Positions 9,831 to 23,243 of a stretch of 64,000 nucleotides of DNA are shown in pieces. A program made the translations under genes and the position numbers. This DNA is from Dermatemys mawii (lineage: Eukaryota > Chordata > Testudines > Dermatemydidae), in contig ML677326.1 of assembly GCA_007922305.1 (NCBI GenBank), forward strand, positions 50,872,460-50,936,459. The letters run 5' to 3'. The stretch's first letter is position 1. Every line of letters begins with the position of its first letter. The notes below the pieces were generated by a model. It was given only the letters and a program-made list of their open reading frames with translations, searched no databases and had not been told where the DNA came from.

Positions 9831-12800
9831 CCCAAACAAAGAATGAGTTCCACATATCTTTCATAGTATCCATTTCATTTTATTTTTATTTTGAAGTCTG
9901 AGTTAAAAACATACCTTACTGGTGTAGGCAGTTACAATGACTGCAAATACATATTGGGTATTTTTGGTACACATAATCAATTAGACACAGAACTGGTCCC
10001 ATACAACCAGAAATACGAAAAATACATACAAGAAATCCCGGCCAGGTATATGTCACTTCCTTCAACCGATTGAACTAGTGGACCTGATTCTTCCACTTAC
10101 CATGTAAAACTTCACATTTTTGGAAGAAAAATCCAGAATTCTGTTCTCAAAGCCAGAGACATGTGATTGGCTGTTGATTGAACTGTGTATATATGTAGCC
10201 ATTAACTGTATAATTGTTTATGACAATGATATAAATATACAAGTTGGCCTATATTGTTGTTTCCTCTTTGGCGTAAGTTACTTGCAATTTTTCTAAGACA
10301 AGTTAGATAAGAAAAACAAATGTAAAACATGTATCTGCCACAAAACAAAAGCAGACTTTCCAAGGAGCATTTCACCTTGCTCATGCCACAAACACATTGT
10401 TTTCTTAATATAATATACAGGCTACTTCTCCCCTCTCAGTCTAGCAGGAACATATAACTCCCATTAGTGATAAGAAGAGTTCCACAGCTATCTCAGAAGA
10501 AGTCTCCATACGGTGATCCTTATTACCAATTTACAGTGACTGAAAGATGAATACAAATATTTTATATTCACTGAAGTGAATGGAACTATGGAAGTTTAAA
10601 CCAAATGAGAATCTGGCCCATTCCTTTTTGCCTCTTAGTCACTCTCATTATGCTCACTGGAAGAAAAATAATACCTAACAAAGAACCAACATAGCACTTA
10701 TCAATTTAGTATCTGAAGGAGATTCTGAAAAATGTATACCATATTGCCAATTATTTCAATTCACAAATTAGCAGATGTGTTGTGTGAGTGTGAAGTGCAC
10801 AATGAAAAAGTATGTGAAAAATCTTCAGACTATCCTGAAACATAAGATATAGAAAGCTATTACATTTTATTTCACTGCTCTCCTAATGAAATCAGATTCA
10901 GAAAAAAATAACTTGCTAGTCTACTTTTTAATTATCCAACTCATGGAGATGAAAAAACAAACAAAAATATGAACTATAAAATGAAAATCTCCCTAACTGC
11001 ATTAAGAGAGGACCTTTAATGACAGTCTGGCATCTTGGTACTTTAAAAGAGGTGATAAAACCATTCCTTAGTCCTTTGCCCCCAAAAGGGCCTTGCCATC
11101 TCTCAGATAAGGATCTACCCATACTAAGCATGTTTTGTCTAATCACCAGGTTAAACTTTTTAACTCACTCTACTGAAGGCTTAATTTAAATGCCACAAAT
11201 ATACTGACGCTGGTATTGCAGAAATATACCTCACGTGCAAAAAGGTTAGCACAAACCCAACACACTCTCCTTTACTTACTCCACTAGCTCTGCATTTGCT
11301 TATAGACCAAATTCAAAATCTGGATCATAATCTACAAAGGTCTTTAATGGATTGGAGCCTGGTTTTAATATAAACCACCTTACTCTGTCCTGCAGAACCA
11401 AAATAGCTATATGCCACAAATGTGGTGCAGATTGGAAAATACAGGCTTTAACTTTCTTCCATTGGATGTAATGTATTCTGGGCACCAGGCCAGAGCTGTG
11501 GAACTCAGCACCCCAGGAAAGCAGACCAGGAATGAACCACATGGTGTCAGGTATACTTTGTGACATACCCTTTCTTCAGGAATAAGGCATATAGACCTCC
11601 CTCCCCAATTTACAAATATTAAACCTATAACAGAGAAAACCAATTCAATCACTCTTCTGCTCCCTCATAATTTTGTAGGGGATTTTTACACCAGGGAGAT
11701 AATGCTTATTTTTCAATAGTTTAGATAGGACAGACACTCTCACTATGGAATCCATGGAGACAAGTCCAAGGCACAAAACTCAGAACTCAATACAATTTCC
11801 AAGTGTGGTATATCCTTGATCCAGGATTTTTTTTCCTGAACCCCTCTAAAATGTATTTGACCAGCATACGTTAATGGGGCCAAATTCAACTAAATTGTAT
11901 ACATATAAATTCAGAGTAACTTCAGTGAAGTTAAAGGAATTAAAACTGGATAACTGAGAGCAGAATTTAGCTCATACTGCAAATGTGTGGCAAGATGTTT
12001 CCTGTACAATCTTTTTCACTAAAATGCATTGCATATTTTCAAGTTCTGTTTTGAGTAGACTGGTACAACCAGGCAAAACACATTGAGTATTCATTAATTA
12101 CGAACGGCAAGTGCAAAAATTCAATGGACTATTAATGGAAATATATGCAAAATGCATATGAACAGTACATTAATTCATTCACATCACTGTTAACACCAAA
12201 CATTCATAATGTTGCATATTTGAAATAAATTGTTACCCTAATAAATTTTGTAAACATAAAATAATTTACATCTTTTAAAAATGCTTTGTTTTGATATATT
12301 AGCTGTCAGACATTTTGAAAGTGTAAGAAAGATTAATGTTCCTGTTCTAAAACATTGGCCTGCTTCACAGCAGGCTACATTACAGAGCTTTGGATACTGA
12401 GAAAATGTTTAAAGTAACTTACTGTACATCAGATTATAAGATATCCATAATTTGTATACACTTTACTTCTCTTTTTTAGTTCTTTTATAGTCCTCCTATA
12501 AGGTATGGTTAAGGCTCTCCTTTCCTCCAATTTATCATTATAAATAAAACCTTTACAGCTTTCAGAAATCTATCCCAAGCATATCTGATCATAAATGGGT
12601 ATATGGTAAGAGATCAGACTTGTTATTTAGTCTCTCACATACACTGGCTGAATCCTGTGTCAAGAAGAAAATATTTATTTTATTGAACCTTTTCGCACAT
12701 CTATGAGCTTCCTGCTAATGAGATCAATATCTCTGTCTAGTGGCTTAGTATTTTAAATTAAAGATCACTTATGGTCACACGATTTTACACCTCTTCTTTT

Positions 12801-14714
12801 AAAGATCCCTTTCTGTACTCACCATTCTCCCCCAGGTTAGTAAGTGGTCTCCCTCAAATTAGCCATGCATATTTATGAGTATAAATTATTTGCACTGTGT
12901 TTAGTCACAAACTGTTGGAAAGCAGACTAGTGAAACAGGCAGATCAAATGAGATTATGTTCAAAGAGCCTTTTTACATTTAACTTATCTTAACTCTTCTG
13001 TAATTAAACATTTATTTGTTTAAATATGGATGGCTACTACCACTAGTGCTCTCTTCCTCATATGTAATGGCCCCTTTCTTTAATTCCAACTGGCAATGCT
13101 TTTCAACAGCATTCCTGAAAGTCAGTGGTGCAGGATAGTCTGCATCACACAAGTCAGTGTAAGGAGAAGCTAAATCCAAGCACTATACTTGCACATTTAA
13201 CCATCTAAATAAAAAAGGGATATATTTTCAGAGCATCAACAGCTCATAATGAATTCAGTGAGAGCTGAGGATGCTCAGTACCTCTGACAATCAAAGGAAC
13301 TTTTATTTAGGTGCCTAAATGTGGCCTGAGGAACCTACATTTAGATGACCAGTGTTGTTATTTTTTCCCCATACTATATTTACACCACACTGCACACAGA
13401 GCATTTGTCAGGGAAGATGAATGTTACAAATTTATCTGGCATTGTTTGTTCCATTGTTTGTTTATTGCCTGATTAAAGCGAGACTCATTACAAAATTCTT
13501 CTCCAATTTGCACAAATCTGCAAAAATGGCATAGCTTTGAATTTTCATTGTCCCTGTTTTCCCTAGAGCTTTTATAAATGACAAAGGTGTCCCATAAATC
13601 TGAATAAAATCATCACCATGCTGCCTTTACAGAGGTCAGTGAAGCTGTCTGCTTAATGCATGTCCTTGATATCAATTCTATCATGCTATCTTTGGTAAAT
13701 ATTCTTCTTCTGAGCTGATATAATGATTGAAGTGTATAGTACCTAATAAACAAAAATAGCCAGACTATGTCATTTGTCCTAGTTTTATCAGTAGACTTGA
13801 AGTGACTTAAAGAACGAAGATACAATAAATAGAGACATTAGCCATAAAATCTGTCAATCTGAAGCAAGCAGAAGCTTAAGAGGTCTTTCTCCAGAAGCTA
13901 TCATTCATTATTAACAGATTTTCTGTTTACCACTCTATCTTGTATCTCTCATTTTATGAAAAAAAGTTATTAGCGGGTTGCAGCAGGGCAATTAGGATTC
14001 ATCTGGTTTGTTGGATCCTTTTCAAGCGTGAGTATACTAATCTAATTCTATTTTTCCAATATCTGCGTGCCCTAACAGCCTTCATGTGGAGTGCAGAATT
14101 CCATTCCATTCTTCATTCAATTTAGTTCTACTCTTGAAGACCACTCAGTAGCTTGAGAAAAGAGAGGTCAGTCTAATTAGTGGAGTCGGTTGTTATGAGC
14201 GTGTAACATCTGAGCTCTGTGAATTACAGTGGTGTCCTCAGTGGAGATGGAAGTGCCCATGCTGTGGAACTCATTTCCTTTGACAATCCAACAGATACTC
14301 AGTCTACTCTCTTAGGGAATAGAGCCAAGGCCTCAGGTCAAGCATTCTCTCAATACTGAACTATCACTATATTTTTTATTATAGCATTTTCGGGTTTTAT
14401 AAAGATTTATCTACATGTTATGCCTATTGTTAGCAGATTAAGTTAACATATGTAATAGCATTATTTTAAAGATTATTTGTGTGTGTGAAAAGTCAAATTT
14501 TCATATAATTTGAACCATTTTATACATGGGACTTCAGCAGAGCAGCCTTTCATAGATATACATTCTTCTGCATGAAGCAGAAGTGGAAGTTGTAAGCAAG
14601 TGATCAAAAAATGTGAAGAATTCCTTTTCTAAGCGTTGGACCTGGAAAATAAGCAATTGGTGGAACTATATTCCCAGAATATGAGAGCAACTAGAAACTC
14701 AAGCCGACCCATCC

Positions 14715-15577
14715 ATAAGAACATAAGAATGGCCATACTGGGTCAGACCAAAGGTCCATCCAGCCCAGGATCCTGTCTACCGAGAGTGGCCAATGCCCAG
14801 TGCCCTAGAGATAGTGAACCCAACAGGTCATGATCAAATAATCTCTCTCCTGCCATCCATCTCCACCCCCTGACAAACAGGAGGCCAGGGACACCATTCC
14901 TTATCCACCCTGGCTAATAGCCATTAATGGACTTACCTCCATGAATTTATCCAATTCTTTTTTAAACCCTGTTATATTCCTAGCCTTCACAACCTCATCA
15001 GACAATGAGTTCCACAGGTTGACTGTGTGCTGTGTGAAGAAGAACTTCCTTTTATTTGTTTTAAACCCACTGCCCATTTCATTTGGTGGCTCCTAGTTCT
15101 TATATCATGGGAACAAGTACATAACTTTTCCTTATTTACTTTCTCCATACCACTCATGATTTTATATACCTCTATCATATCCCCCCTTAGTGTCTCCTTT
15201 TCCAAGATGAAAAATCCTAGCCTCTTTAATCTCTCCTTGGGACCTGTTCCAAACCCATAAACATTTTAATTGCCCTTCTCTGAACCTTTTCTAATGCCAG
15301 TATATCTTTTTTGAGATGAGGAAACCACATCTGTATGCAGTATTCAAGATGTGGATTTATATAAGGGCAATAAGATATTCTCTGTCTTATTTTCTATGCC
15401 TTTTTCAATTATTCCTAACATCTTGTTTGCTTTTTTGACTGCTGCTGCAGTTTAGAGAACTATCCACAATGACTCCAAGATCTCTTTCCTGATTAGCTGT
15501 AGCTAAATTAGCCCCCATCATATTGTATGTATAATTGGAGTTATTTTTTCTAATGTGCATTACTTTACATTTATCCA
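14715..15577 (-). mobile_element. CR1 LINE, 3' half (left piece, split by an LTR)
   Basis: The plus strand starts with the antisense CR1 tail 'gaacataagaatggccat' and 'gggtcagaccaaaggtcc'. On the minus strand, 15205-14987 encodes part of the CR1 C-terminus ('MEKETLRGDMIEVYKIMSG'). The copy runs without a gap to 'ttatcca' at 15577, where the LTR begins, and resumes at about 16385 with 'cattaaatttcatttgcc'. The reading frame is broken in several places. Confidence 0.9.
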
Positions 15578-16379
15578 TGTCAGGACTGCCTCCCCACTCT
15601 GAACTCTAGGGTACAGATGTGGGGACCAGCATGGGAAAAAAAACCCAAGCTTATTTTACCAACTTAGGTTAAACCTTCCCCAGGCACAAGTTTCCTCTGT
15701 ACCTGGAGGAACAGTATGCTGCCACCATCAAGTGTACTAAGGGCAGGGCCACTTGAAGCCCCCTTTTTCCCCCAGAATCTTCCCAAGCCTATACCATCCT
15801 TCCTGAGGAAGGCTTAAGAAAAACCCCTCACCAATCCTGCTAGGTGAGCCTGATCCAAAAGCCCTTGATCTACACGATGGAAAAAATCAGTCAGATTCTT
15901 AAAAGGAAGATTTTAATTAAAGGAAAAGGAGAGAAACAAAATATCTCTATAGGAATCAGTGGAAAAACAACTTACAGTCACAAACAGCATCAAAGAAAAA
16001 CCCACACCACAGCAGAATTGCCCCCTCTGCTGAGTTCTGAAAGTTATGGAGAAAACACAGAAATATGTCCCTAAAAAACCTGAGAAATTCACAAGTGAGA
16101 AACAAATATAACTAATATACCTTGCCTGACTAAATTATTTACTGATTTCTGGTTAGATATTGTAGAATTAGGTGGAGAGAAGAAAAGCTGTCTGATTCAT
16201 CTGGAAACCCCAGAGTGAACAAGCCACAGACAAAGCACACAGTACAAAACCCTTCCCTCCCCCAGATTTGAAAGTAACTTTGGCCTCCATTAGTCCTTTA
16301 GGTCAGGTGCCAACCAGGTTCTTTTAGCTTCTTAACCTCTTACAGGTAAGCAGGAAATCTAGGGTTTATGGTTATGACA
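15578..16379 (-). mobile_element. Solo LTR (802 bp) inserted in a CR1
   Basis: On the plus strand it runs TGTCA...TGACA, with TG/CA ends and short terminal inverted repeats. It is flanked by a 5-bp target duplication, 'atcca' at 15573-15577 and 'accca' at 16380-16384, with one substitution. Its sense strand appears to be minus, beginning 'tgtcataaccataaaccc', and carries a variant poly(A) signal ATTAAA at 15917-15912. No internal gag, pol or second LTR adjoins, so it is a solo LTR left by recombination. It may come from a Ty3-like element or an endogenous retrovirus; the LTR alone does not settle which. Confidence 0.88.
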
Positions 16380-17105
16380 ACCCACATTAAATTTCATTTG
16401 CCATTTTGTTGCCCAGTCACTTAGTTTTGTGAGATCTTTCTGAAGTTCTTCACCATCTGCTTCGGTCTTAACTATCTTGAGCAGTTTAATATCATCTGCA
16501 AACTTTGCCACCTCACTGTTTACCCCTTTCTCCAAATCATTTATGAATAAGTTGAATAGAATTGGTCCTAGGACTCACCCTTGGGGAACACCACTAGTTA
16601 CCTCTCTCCATTCTGAAAATTTATCATTTATTCCTACCCTTTATTCCCTGTCTTTTAACCAGTTCTCAGTCCACGAAAGGATCTTCCATCTTATCCCATG
16701 ACAACTTAATTTACGTAAGAGCTTTTGGTGAGGGACCTTGTGTAAGGCTTTCTGGAAATCTAAGTACACTATGTCCACTGGATCCCCCTTGTCCACGTGT
16801 TTCTTGACCCCTTCAAAGAACTCCAATAAATTAGTAAGACATGATTTTCCTTTACAGAAACCATGTTGACTTTTGCCCAACAATTTATGTTCTTCTATGT
16901 GTCTGACAATTTTATTCTTTACTATTGTTTCAACTAATTTGCCCAGTACTGACATTACACTTATTTGTCTGTAATTACCAGGATCACCGCTAGAGTCATT
17001 TTAGAATATTGGCATTACATTAGCTATCTTCCAGTCATTGGATACAAAAGCTGATTTAAAGGACAGGTTACAAACCATAGTTAATAATTCCGCAATTCCA
17101 CAATT
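16380..17105 (-). mobile_element. CR1 LINE, reverse-transcriptase half (right piece)
   Basis: The first five bases are the second copy of the LTR target duplication. The minus-strand frame 16955-16641 encodes a CR1 reverse-transcriptase core: 'MSVLGKLVETIVKNKIVRHI', then 'GFCKGKSCLTNLLEFF', then motif A 'VDIVYLDFQKA' with its aspartate still present. The expected 'FDKVPH' after motif A is changed to 'LHKVPH'. The sequence fades near 17105, where the copy is 5'-truncated. With the piece at 14715-15577 it makes a copy of about 1.6 kb. Confidence 0.9.
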
Positions 17106-20100
17106 TCCCTTGGAGAAGAGGAGAAATAAAGTGACAGTCATATTGAATCTCCCTCCTCTTCTCAAGCCACTTTCTCCTTCCAATAGCCAAGGAATTAAGG
17201 GATTCTTAATGTGTAAATTACACACAATAGCAAATCCTGCTTCTACTTCCCAAGGTCCTCTCAGTTTGAGCATCACTCGACAGTGGAACTGGGAACATTC
17301 CAATATGACAGGAGGGAGTGGACAGGATTCTGGGGGAAAAGGGCATGGAGGGTGTGTATACCATGTATGGTATGGAATACAGCTCCACAGGGGCCCCTAT
17401 GTGGCAGCATGCAGAAAGAAGGGCATGTGCAGGCTAGGGAATCTGTCCAAGATTCCCATGTAATCCCATGATTCCAAGATCTGGGGCCTTAAGAGGAACA
17501 CAGAATATAATGAGATCTGTGTTAAAATTGCAAGTGTTGGAAATGCTGCACTAGAACATCACACATTCTTGAATCAGAAAGTAGATCTACCTCAAGTTAG
17601 AGATGACTAACTATTAGAGGAATGATCTTTTTATCGTTTAAGTAGTTTAGAATAACAGGCACTGGAATATCTAGCATCTTTCAAAATGAGTGCAATTCCC
17701 ACTGTAGAAATGTAAGGTCATAAGGTGACTAACAGATGGAAGTAAAACAATTTAGATACTCTTTTCAGTTTATTGAAAAATTATGTGCTTCCCTCACTAA
17801 TTGTATTTATACTCTCCATAAGGATAAAATACTGTTATTTGGATCAATATTTACACCCCAAATGGTAGCCACTGACACTCTGAAAACTATCATGGTAACA
17901 GTCCCATTGATTCCAAACTATAGCAAGATAAGTGCACTTATTGCATACTGAAAAATCAATTACAAATCCAAGTGTGCACGCCTCTTAATTTCAGAATATT
18001 CTTACCTGATGTAAACTGTTTTAATATGTGTAAGAGACAGGTATTTGTGTCACACTCCCTCTACCCCAACACATTTCATATGAAATTACTGAAATATTTG
18101 CAGCTTCTTCCTGTGAGATTACAAAATTTATTTTTTTTTTCTGTTCTGGTACTATACTCTGCTACTCTTTCTAATCTAGAAAAAGCAAATGGGCTAAGGT
18201 GCAAAATGTAATGTAAAGACTTGCTTATTTTTATATTTCATATGGTTTTCAATTATGTTTAGATAGCTCTAAACCATATTTGTGGGTGGAGATAAACCTA
18301 TGGAGGGAGGCTAATTTATAGAAAATACACATCTATAAATTTAGCTGTCCACTGGATATCAGTGTTGCTCCATACAAATACAAACAGATTTATTTGACAA
18401 GAAATAATTAACTGAATGACTTGTTAAGAATTTCAAGAAGGAATAATTTAGATATTTCTAATTAACAGTAGACATACAGTGACATTTTTCTTTTTTAAAA
18501 GCAACTTAGAGTACAAATCTAAAGCTTCTTTACACTCCGAGTCACACTAAACTAAAGATTGACATATTTGTATCGGACAACATTCATTTAATATAATAAT
18601 GGCTTATTAGTAATGGAGACAATTTGCTTATTACTATAATTTAACTTCAGGACTTCTAATTCTCTTTGTTTCAAATGCAGAAATATCTAACTGTGTTCTT
18701 GTTTACAAATGCCCTATACTAACAACCAGTTTGTCAATTCCCTTCACAGGAGTCTTATGTAAAGCATGAATACACAAGATCATAAGGAGAGATACAGAGC
18801 ACAGTCAGGATTCCTATCACACGTAAAGGGAAACCAGTTCACTCATTTTCATTCATCTTTCTGTAAACAAGTGAAATTCTATGGCAGCATTTTTCATTAC
18901 TGTGACTATCATCAAACATTTATATTGTACTGCAAAAATGTTGGGTGCTAGTTTTACAAGGCAGATGATGGTGATTTTTTAACATTAATATCGCTGTTGT
19001 GCCAAGAGGCCAACTAGATTGGGGCTACAATGTAATAAGCTATTGACAAACATAAAGCAAATGATGATTCCTGCCCGAAAGAGCATAGAGGGTAAAAGAT
19101 AAGGCTTAATTTAGATGAGTTGGGGTGAGAGTGAAGAAGACAGGGTTAAAAAATAGATGTGGATAATCCTTTGCCAGTAAGCAATAATGATCACAACTTG
19201 CCATTATCCAATTGCAGTTTATTGCATATGTTATAAAGAGGTGTATTTTAAGGAGGAGCTTGGAGGATGAGATGGTGGCTTTCCAGATTTTGACTGGGAA
19301 CTTTTCCCACATAAAGGGTAACATAGGAGCAAGCATGGAAGTGCTTGTTGCAAAGGTGAGAATCAGGCAATAGAGATTGGCATCATCTTTGCTCTGCCCA
19401 CTTTGTGATAAAAACAAGGTCAAATAATAGGGGAGGGCTAAATTGTGAATGGTTTGAAAGAAAAGGCAAGAAGTTTTAGTGACTGATGTGTTGGTAGAGG
19501 GAGGGTGACATTGTCAGCGCAATGAGTTAGGAGGAAGACCTCAGCAGAAACTGCATTTTGAATGGATTTGAGGCAGGATGAGAACTCCTGATGATTCTGG
19601 AAGTCAGAAGAAATGTTTCCATCACCACACTGGTGGTTGTCATGGGGTTTGGTTTTCCTTCCATAAGTAGCCTTCAAGAAGCACAGTGCTGATGTATCTA
19701 AAGTAGGACATTGGTTTGTTTACTTTTGCCACAAACTGAGGAGTGCTTATGACACTGAGCCCTTTGTGTCAACAAGTATCCCAAACCTGAGTACAGGGCT
19801 GGGATGAGAAAATCATACTGTGTTCAAGGTTCTAGGAAGAGTACAAGCACAGATTTGTGGTGTGCCTTACCTAGGCCCAGTTATTTTCTCTCAGAAACTG
19901 GCTGGGGAAGTGAATTACATTGATGTACAGCTAGATACAGCTGTTAAAGGACTGTGGTGGCCAGACTTCACTATTGATACAGAAATGATGTTAATAAAAT
20001 GATTATGTTGGTCATTAAACTTTCCTGTGCCTTTACTGAAACTTACATATTATCATTACTTTGATACATATGTTGCTTGGAGAAGGCCACATTAATATAT

Positions 20101-22369
20101 TATTTTTTATTTAATTATATGAAATTTAAGCAAAGGAATTCCAGCAGGCTTCTACTTTATCTCTGAAGGACAAGCAAATGTCAGGAAGATTATCCCTCCT
20201 TAGCCATCAAATCCTGTTTATTATTCCTGAGAATATTATACAAACTCAGAAAAGCTGTGTTTTAAATGTTACCTTGTTTCAGCATTTATAGAATTTTCTT
20301 TTGGGCTGTGTTTAAAGATATATTATTATCTATTGGAATTTGTACTTTGTACAAATTATTTAATAGAAGTTTAATTGCTATAACAAACATATTTTTCACT
20401 CTAAGGAGCTTGAATCAAGAAACAACAACTCCCCTAAGAGTGTCTTATCTAGACCAGGGTACCTCAAAATGGAATGCAAGAATGTGTCATTACGCCAATA
20501 AATCTAGGGTACAAAGTGGGCTATACTTACCTTCTTCTTGCTCGCTTGCTCTTTGTTTTTAAAGAAAACGTTGATTTCTAAACACTTTAGAGAAAACACA
20601 TGTACTTGGAAATATTTTAAACCTTTTTCTTTATTTCCTAAATGTTGAAATGGCAAACACCCTTGTGAAATGCATACTTGCAAATATGCTAGCTAAATGC
20701 AAAACTCCTAATATAATTCATAATATAATTGACGTGTAAATGATTAAAAGTTTTATGTATCAACTTGGAATCTAATGACCTTGCTTAATTAATTACTAAT
20801 GTAAGATGCCATTTGAGTATAGAATATTTATATTAATGGAGAATTAATTAATTATTGGCAATGCTCAAGCAATTCTCACCCAACTCAAGGAGATAAGATC
20901 CTCCTACATCTTTCCAAAAATTGTCATGTACACTCAACAACTTCTTTAATAATATGTAAGATAAAGACTCTCTTTAAGACTTATTTAATGTTAAAACACT
21001 GTTTTAAAAACTTTTTATATGAGGAACAGAAATGTTTGGACTTTTGGAAAACAGAATTTCATTTTCTGTCAAACTCTAATAAAACTGAAAGAATATCTCA
21101 GAAAATGGACTGAATACAAAGAAAGAGTTAAAACTAACTTTAAAAGTGATCTGGTGTTTTTCTGCCGCACAAAGAACAAAAGCATATGCAAGCCTGAATA
21201 TTCAGGTGCTCAGGGTGTCACCTAAACCAACTCTGAAGGCATGGTGCCAATAAAAGTGAAAGCATGCAATTCTGAATTTTAAAAAAAAATGGGAAAGAGA
21301 TGTGTTTTCTTATAATTTTCTGGAAATAGGAAGGAGAAGAGTATAAAAATGTTCATTCACTCATACTGCTACCCTGCTTAAATAGCAAGCACTCATCAAC
21401 TTATTCTGTCCATCTCTACCAGCAAGCTGCCACAACAGTTAAGAATAAAACAGAGAAGACTCAAGAAGAAACCAACTTAAAGAAACCTTCCCAAAACTTC
21501 AAGAGAGAAAATTAATGAGGACCCTTAGAAATGAAGAGATTAGATTTAAAAGTCTTGTCATTATTTTACTGGGATATGCAAATGCTGTTGTAATTTAAAA
21601 GACTACACAGTTTCTCCAGTTTATCATCAGATACTTAGACCATGTATTCCTGAAGAGGAGACAGAGACTAAACATTGGTAAACAGAGAAATAGTGGTAAT
21701 ACTGGCTTAACTGGCCGTTCTTAAGACAGCTATTTAAGTGTCTTTCTCTAAGTAACTGATTTAAATACTTCAATTTAGTAGGATTTAATTAAGATTGCTT
21801 ATTTTGCACATCTACAAACTGACTACTTATTATTAATATCTAGACAGATTTCACTGACCTTAAATTATTTTTTCCCACACACAAATAGTTTTTAAGTATC
21901 TAATAAAATACTAAGATTGGACTCAGTGTAATTTTGGGAAAATATAGTCTTTTGTCTTAATTTGCCAAATGAAGAATACTCCTAAAAGTGATCTCTCTCA
22001 AAGGTGTAATCTCACCTAGAAGCTCTCCACAGAGACCATACAGAAGGGACTCTAACAGAAGTAACCAATTTATCATCTGTGGTCTGGCATTTGGGTTATT
22101 TTGTTTAATATTTTCTTTTCCTTTCTTTAATAATAAAACAGTCATGGTTAATAAGTGTGCTTATTTTACTTTGATCTTGAATATGGTGTTCCCTAAATTA
22201 TATAAAGGTATGTACAAGAATGCTAATAAGATAACCAGAGATCATCCCAACCTTAACACAGACTCTGGCAAGAGCTGCCTGTCCACAGCCCACCTAATTA
22301 AAACTATATTTTAATTCCATAAGTTTTGTCCAGGATATTGAAAGCTATTGTCATTCTGTCACAGTAAAC
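17106..22369. other. No gene seen; repeat-poor block
   Basis: About 5.3 kb with no confidently recognised element. Frames at 17038-17463 (141 codons) and 19820-20002 have no family motif or splice context. The stretch at 19100-19690 resembles an old degraded repeat: 'ttgaatggatttgaggcagg' recalls a LINE-derived word seen in reptile genomes, but the match is too weak to name. The 20.1-22.3 kb part is very AT-rich. Confidence 0.5.
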
Positions 22370-22505
22370 ACTTAGGTTCTGTTCCAGCTCAGCCACTGAC
22401 TCACTGTGCAACCTTGGGCATATCAGTTCACCTCTCTGGTTCCTCTCCAATCCTTTGACAATCTTGTCTATATAGACTAAAAGGTCTTTAGGGCAGGAGA
22501 TGTCT
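22370..22505 (+). mobile_element. MIR-type SINE fragment
   Basis: The segment 'cagccactgactcactgtg' followed by 'accttgggcatatcagttca' and 'cctctctggttcctc' matches the MIR core, where the usual form is a 'gactcactgtgtgaccttgg' word followed by 'caagtcact'. It is an old tRNA-derived SINE mobilised by L2-type LINEs. The 3' side is diverged and its edge approximate. Confidence 0.75.
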
Positions 22506-22659
22506 CAAGGTTGTGTCGTAAAGTAGACCTGTAGTAATGTAGTAAACCTGTTGTCTGTAGGATGTCTGTCTCATTTATTGCATAATTTGGGAAATGTGTA
22601 CTATTTGTAGTACTGGGAAGGCAAATCTAGGCCTGCTCATAACTAAAGGCCCGCCCCGC

Positions 22660-23080
22660 TCAAGGAAAGAGGAACCTCTGAGCCCAGGTTACAATTGATT
22701 TCTGGGGACAAAAAATGAAGAAATAGAAATGGGAGTGAGGTCTGAGGTAAATAATCAAGCATCCAGAGGGGAGCACTGAGCACAGAACCCTAGACTGCTC
22801 CTCAAATGTCTCCATGGAGTCAGTGGACTCTGCCCAGAGGAACTGTGCCTGGAAACGTGAGCTGACAAGGGACTGGACATAGGCTTCACAGTCACAGAAC
22901 AACCTGTCCCGTCCCCATCCAACTGCCTCCCCCTGGAGTGATGGATGGCCATTTTGGCCAGTGACAGGAGGAGACTGATGAGGAGGTCCTGTGATTTCGT
23001 GGGACTACAGATGTGGTATGCATAGATCAAGAGTTGTGGGAAAAACTGCAGCCTTTTCATATGTTCCTCATTTTCTGGTT
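22660..23080 (-). mobile_element. Non-LTR retrotransposon, C-terminal end of ORF2 (Tx1/L1-like)
   Basis: Two overlapping minus-strand frames together read like the extreme C-terminus of a LINE polyprotein common in turtles. The upstream one (within 23195-22755) has 'FPQLLIYAYHICSPTKSQD' and then 'LLLSLAKMAIHHSRGRQLDG'. The downstream one (22902-22660) has 'CDCEAYVQSLVSSRFQAQFL' and 'FEEQSRVLCSVLPSGCL'. A frameshift near 22900 separates them. The reverse transcriptase, endonuclease and the CCHC-like motif expected upstream are absent, as in a 5'-truncated copy. Assignment to Tx1 rather than R2-like is from memory and uncertain. Confidence 0.6.
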
Positions 23081-23243
23081 GATGGACTTCAGAATGATCA
23101 CTCACTCTACAAATGTATTCAATGAGTGCTTTGCTTTGAATGCATGAAGTGATATGTAATGCTAAGTACTCTGAAAAAAAAATCAGGCATCCCAAATTAG
23201 TGAGAAATGTTGATTTTAATCACTCTATCTATATGTATATACA

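Larger units (their letters stand above)
7502..14714. other. No gene seen; long stretch of mainly unique AT-rich DNA
   Basis: About 7.2 kb with no recognisable LINE or LTR. It contains the short inverted repeat at 9397-9483, a CAAA microsatellite near 9790, a TTA/ATT-rich tract near 9250, and a decayed MITE-like stretch near 11870-11975. All open frames are under 100 codons and match nothing familiar. Low repeat density makes this a reasonable place to look for conserved non-coding elements. Confidence 0.55.

Noticed and set aside
17038..17463. 141-codon open frame on the plus strand
   Set aside because: Its start lies in antisense CR1 sequence and the rest has no recognisable motif; a minus-strand frame overlaps it. 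Treated as chance.
19820..20002. Small protein or exon (60 codons) followed by 'aataaaatg'
   Set aside because: A start codon and an AATAAA are expected by chance in AT-rich DNA. No splice-site pair, homology or repeat support.
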